Assembly (NCBI GenBank): GCA_905221605.1
Contig: CAJNDS010002661.1
Coordinates: 292,501-324,042 of the forward strand
DNA: 31,542 bases
Direction of reading: 5' to 3'
Source of the DNA: Symbiodinium natans
Taxonomy: Eukaryota > Sar > Dinophyceae > Suessiales > Symbiodiniaceae
Position numbers and translations under genes: made by a program. The notes under the pieces are model-generated. The model had not been told where the DNA came from and searched no databases. It saw only the letters and a program-made list of their open reading frames with translations. Below are positions 28,947 through 31,542 of this stretch, one piece after another. Each line of letters opens with the position of its first letter. The first letter of the stretch is position 1.

Positions 28947-31542
28947 TCTGTCATGGTGTTGTCCGCTTCCAGGGGTTTTGAATTGTCACGGTGATGTCCG
29001 CGTCCAGGGGTTTTGATCTGTCACGGTGTAGTCCGCTTCCAGGGGTTTTGGTCTGTCATGGTGTTGTCCGCTTCCAGGAGTTTTGGTCTGTCACGGTGTT
29101 GTTCGCTTCCAGGGGTTTTGATCTGTCATGGTGTTGTCCGCTTCCAGGGGTTTTGGTCTGTTGCGGTGTTGTCCGCTTCCAGGGGTTTTGGTCTGTCATG
29201 GTGTTGTCCGCTTCCAGGGATTTTGGTCTGTCACGGTGTTGTCCGCTTCCGGGGGTTTTGGTCTGTCACGGTGTTGTCCGCTTCCAGGGGTTTTGGTCTG
29301 TCATGGTAATGTCCACTTCCAGGGATTTTGGTCTGTCACGGTGTTGTCCGCTTCCAGGGGTTTTGGTCTGTCACGGTATTGTCCGCTTCCAGGGGTTTTG
29401 GTCTGTCACGGTGTTGTCCGCTTCCAGGGGTTTTGATCTGTCACGGTGTTGTCCGCTTCCAGGGGTTTTGGTCTGTCACGGTGTTGTCCGCTTCCAGGGT
29501 TTTTGGTCTGTCTTGGTGTTGTCCGCTTCTAGGGGTTTTGGTCTGTCACGGTGTTGTCTGTTTCCAGGGGTTTCGGTCTGTCATGGTGTTGTCCGCTTCT
29601 AGGGGTTTTGATCTGTCACGGTGTTGTCTGGTTCCAGGGGTTTTAGTCTGTCACGGTGTTGTCCGCTTCCAGGGGTTTTGGTCTGTCACGGTCATGTCCG
29701 CTTCTAGGGGTTCTGATCTGTCGCAGTGTTGTCCGCTTCCAGGGGTTTTGGTCTGTCATGGTATTGTCCGCTTCCAGGGGTTTTGGTCTGTCACGGTGTT
29801 GTCTGCTTCCAGGGGATTTGATCTATTACGGTGTCACGGTAATGTCCGCTTCCAGGGGGTTTTAGTCTGTCACGGTGTTGTCTGTTTCCAGGGGTTTTGG
29901 TCTGTCACGGTATTGTCCACTTCTAGGGATTTTGGTCTATCATGATAATATTCACTTCCAGGAATTTTGGTCTGCCATGGTGTTGTCCGCTTGCAGGGGT
30001 TTTGATCTGTCATGGTGTTGTCCGCTTCCAGGGGTTTTGGTCTGTCACGGTGTTGTCCGCTTCCAGGGATTTTAGTCTGTCATGGTGTTGTCCGCTTCCA
30101 GGGATTTTGGTCTGTCACGGTGTTGTCCGCTTCCAGGGGTTTTGGTCTGTCATGGTGTTGTCTGCTTCCAGGGGTTTTGGTCTGTCATGGTGTTGTCCGC
30201 TTTCAGAGGTTTGGGTCTGTCATGGTGTTGTCCGCTTCCAGAGGTTTGGGTCTGTCATGGTGTTGTCCGCTTCCAGGGGTTTTGGTCTGTCATGGTGTTG
30301 TCCGCTTCCAGAGGTTTGGGTCTATCATGGTGTTGTCCGCTTCCAGGGGTTTTGGTCTGTCACGGTGTTGTCCGCTTCCAGGGATTTTGGTCTGTCACGG
30401 TGTTGTCCGCGTCCAGGGGTTTTGATCTGTCATGGTGTTGTCCGCTTCCAGGGGTTTTGGTCTGTCACGGTGTTGTCCGCTTCCAGGGGTTTTGATCTGT
30501 CATGGTGTTGTCCGCTTCCAGGGGTTTTGGTCTGTCACGGTGTTGTCTGTTTCTAGGGGTTTTGGTCTGTCATGGTGTTGTCCGATTCCTCTGGCACGGA
30601 GTGACCTACTTGCAGGGGTTTTGGTCTGTTACGGTAATGTCCGTTTCCAGGGGTTTTGGTCTGTCATTTTTGGTCTGTCATGGAGTTGTCCGCTTCCAGG
30701 GGTTTTGGTCTGTCATGGTGATGTCCGTTTCTTGGGGTTTTGGTCTGTCACGGTGATTTCTGCTTCCAGGAGTTTTTGTCTGCGGTGTTGTCCGCTTCCA
30801 GGGGGTTTGGTCTGTCATGGTGTTGTCCGCTTCCAGGGGTTTTGGTCTGTCACGGAGACGTCCGCTTCCAGGGGTTTTGGTCTGTCACGGTGATGTCTGC
30901 TTCCAGGGAATTTGGTCTGTCATGGTGTTGTCCATTTCCAGGAGTTTTGGTCTGTCACGGTGTTGTCCGCTTCCAGGGTTTTGGTCTGTCACGGTGTTGT
31001 CCGCTTCCAGGGGTTTTGGTCTGTCATGGTGGTATCCGTTTCCAGGGATTCTGGTCTGTCACAGTGGTGTCCGCTTCCAGGGATTTTGGTCTGCAGGGGG
31101 TTGTCCGCTTCCAGTGGTTTTGGTCTGTCACGGTATTGTCCGCTTCCAGGGGTTTTGGTCCGTCATGGTGTTGTCCGCTTGCAGGGGTTTTGGTCTGTCA
31201 CGGTGTTGTGCGCCTTTAGGGAGTTTGCATTGTCCGTTTCCAGGGGTTTGGATCTGACCCGGTGATGTGCGCTTCTAGGAATTTTGATCTGTCATAGAAT
31301 TGTGCGCTTCTGAGGAATTTGGTCTGTCATGGTGTTGTCCGCTTCCAGGGGTTTTGGTCTGTCATGGTGGTATCCGTTTCCAGGGATTCTGGTCTGTCAC
31401 AGTGGTGTCCGCTTCCAGGGATTTTGGTCTGCAGGGGGTTGTCCGCTTCCAGTGGTTTTGGTCTGTCACGGTATTGTCCGCTTCCAGGGGTTTTGGTCCG
31501 TCATGGTGTTGTCCGCTTGCAGGGGTTTTGGTCTGTCACGGT
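28947..31542 (+). repeat. 35-bp minisatellite, about 74 copies, runs off the window
   Basis: The consensus unit reads GGTGTTGTCCGCTTCCAG then GGGTTTTGGTCTGTCAC (35 bp), with scattered C/T and A/G changes and some short or long units (for example near 29825, 30590, 30670 and 31210). Because 35 is not a multiple of three and the unit has no stop codon, overlapping long open frames appear in all three + frames; they are by-products. A higher-order repeat with 338-bp offset links about 31020-31205 to 31358-31542. Confidence 0.95.

Noticed and set aside
28991-31265. Series of overlapping 60-200-residue open frames with a repeated motif
   Set aside because: They come from a stop-free 35-bp satellite and appear equally in all three frames, with frame breaks at indels.
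28947-31542. CRISPR-like regular repeat
   Set aside because: There are no unique spacers between the units, and the genome is eukaryotic.

Overview
This window is nuclear DNA from a eukaryote, most likely a dinoflagellate. The evidence is CCCTAAA/TTTAGGG telomere-type repeats scattered inside genes and spacers, many short introns with GT, GC or GA donors and AG followed by G at the acceptor, a near-identical tandem pair of genes, all recognisable genes on the + strand, and long repeat-rich spacers. The species cannot be read from the sequence. All exon boundaries below were inferred by eye from domain continuity, reading phase and splice-like dinucleotides.

Region 1 (1 to about 13.5 kb) is best read as one very large multi-exon gene of roughly 3,200 codons. 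In order it encodes a MAM-type module, a seven-bladed RCC1-type propeller, three more MAM modules (the first one short), a second almost identical RCC1 propeller, one SRCR domain, a six-repeat Kelch propeller, Cys-rich GCC2/GCC3 (ephrin-receptor-like) modules, about ten membrane segments and a cytoplasmic tail. Phases match across every junction that could be resolved from 585 to 8753 and again from 10844 to 12787. The product looks like a cell-surface receptor or adhesion protein. The two RCC1 blocks (910-2201 and 4580-5871) are about 98% identical, shared intron included. Introns of this gene carry an ATT/GTT microsatellite, interstitial telomeric arrays and small inverted-repeat elements.

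Region 2 (13.5-16.95 kb) is a spacer with telomeric snippets, hairpins, homopolymer tracts and AT-rich DNA, and no convincing gene. Region 3 (16990-18639) is an intronless secreted plant-type haem peroxidase gene flanked by a perfect 12-bp direct repeat.

Region 4 (about 19.67-27.48 kb) is a tandem duplication of about 4 kb. Each unit carries an ER Hsp70 (BiP) gene with a signal peptide, one GA-AG intron and a C-terminal HDEL. The two copies encode the same 657-residue protein.

Region 5 (27.5-31.54 kb) is repeat DNA: a 43-unit TAG triplet tract and then about 74 copies of a 35-bp minisatellite running off the end of the window.

The mosaic receptor, the secreted peroxidase and the ER chaperones all use the secretory pathway, but nothing in the sequence shows that they work together.
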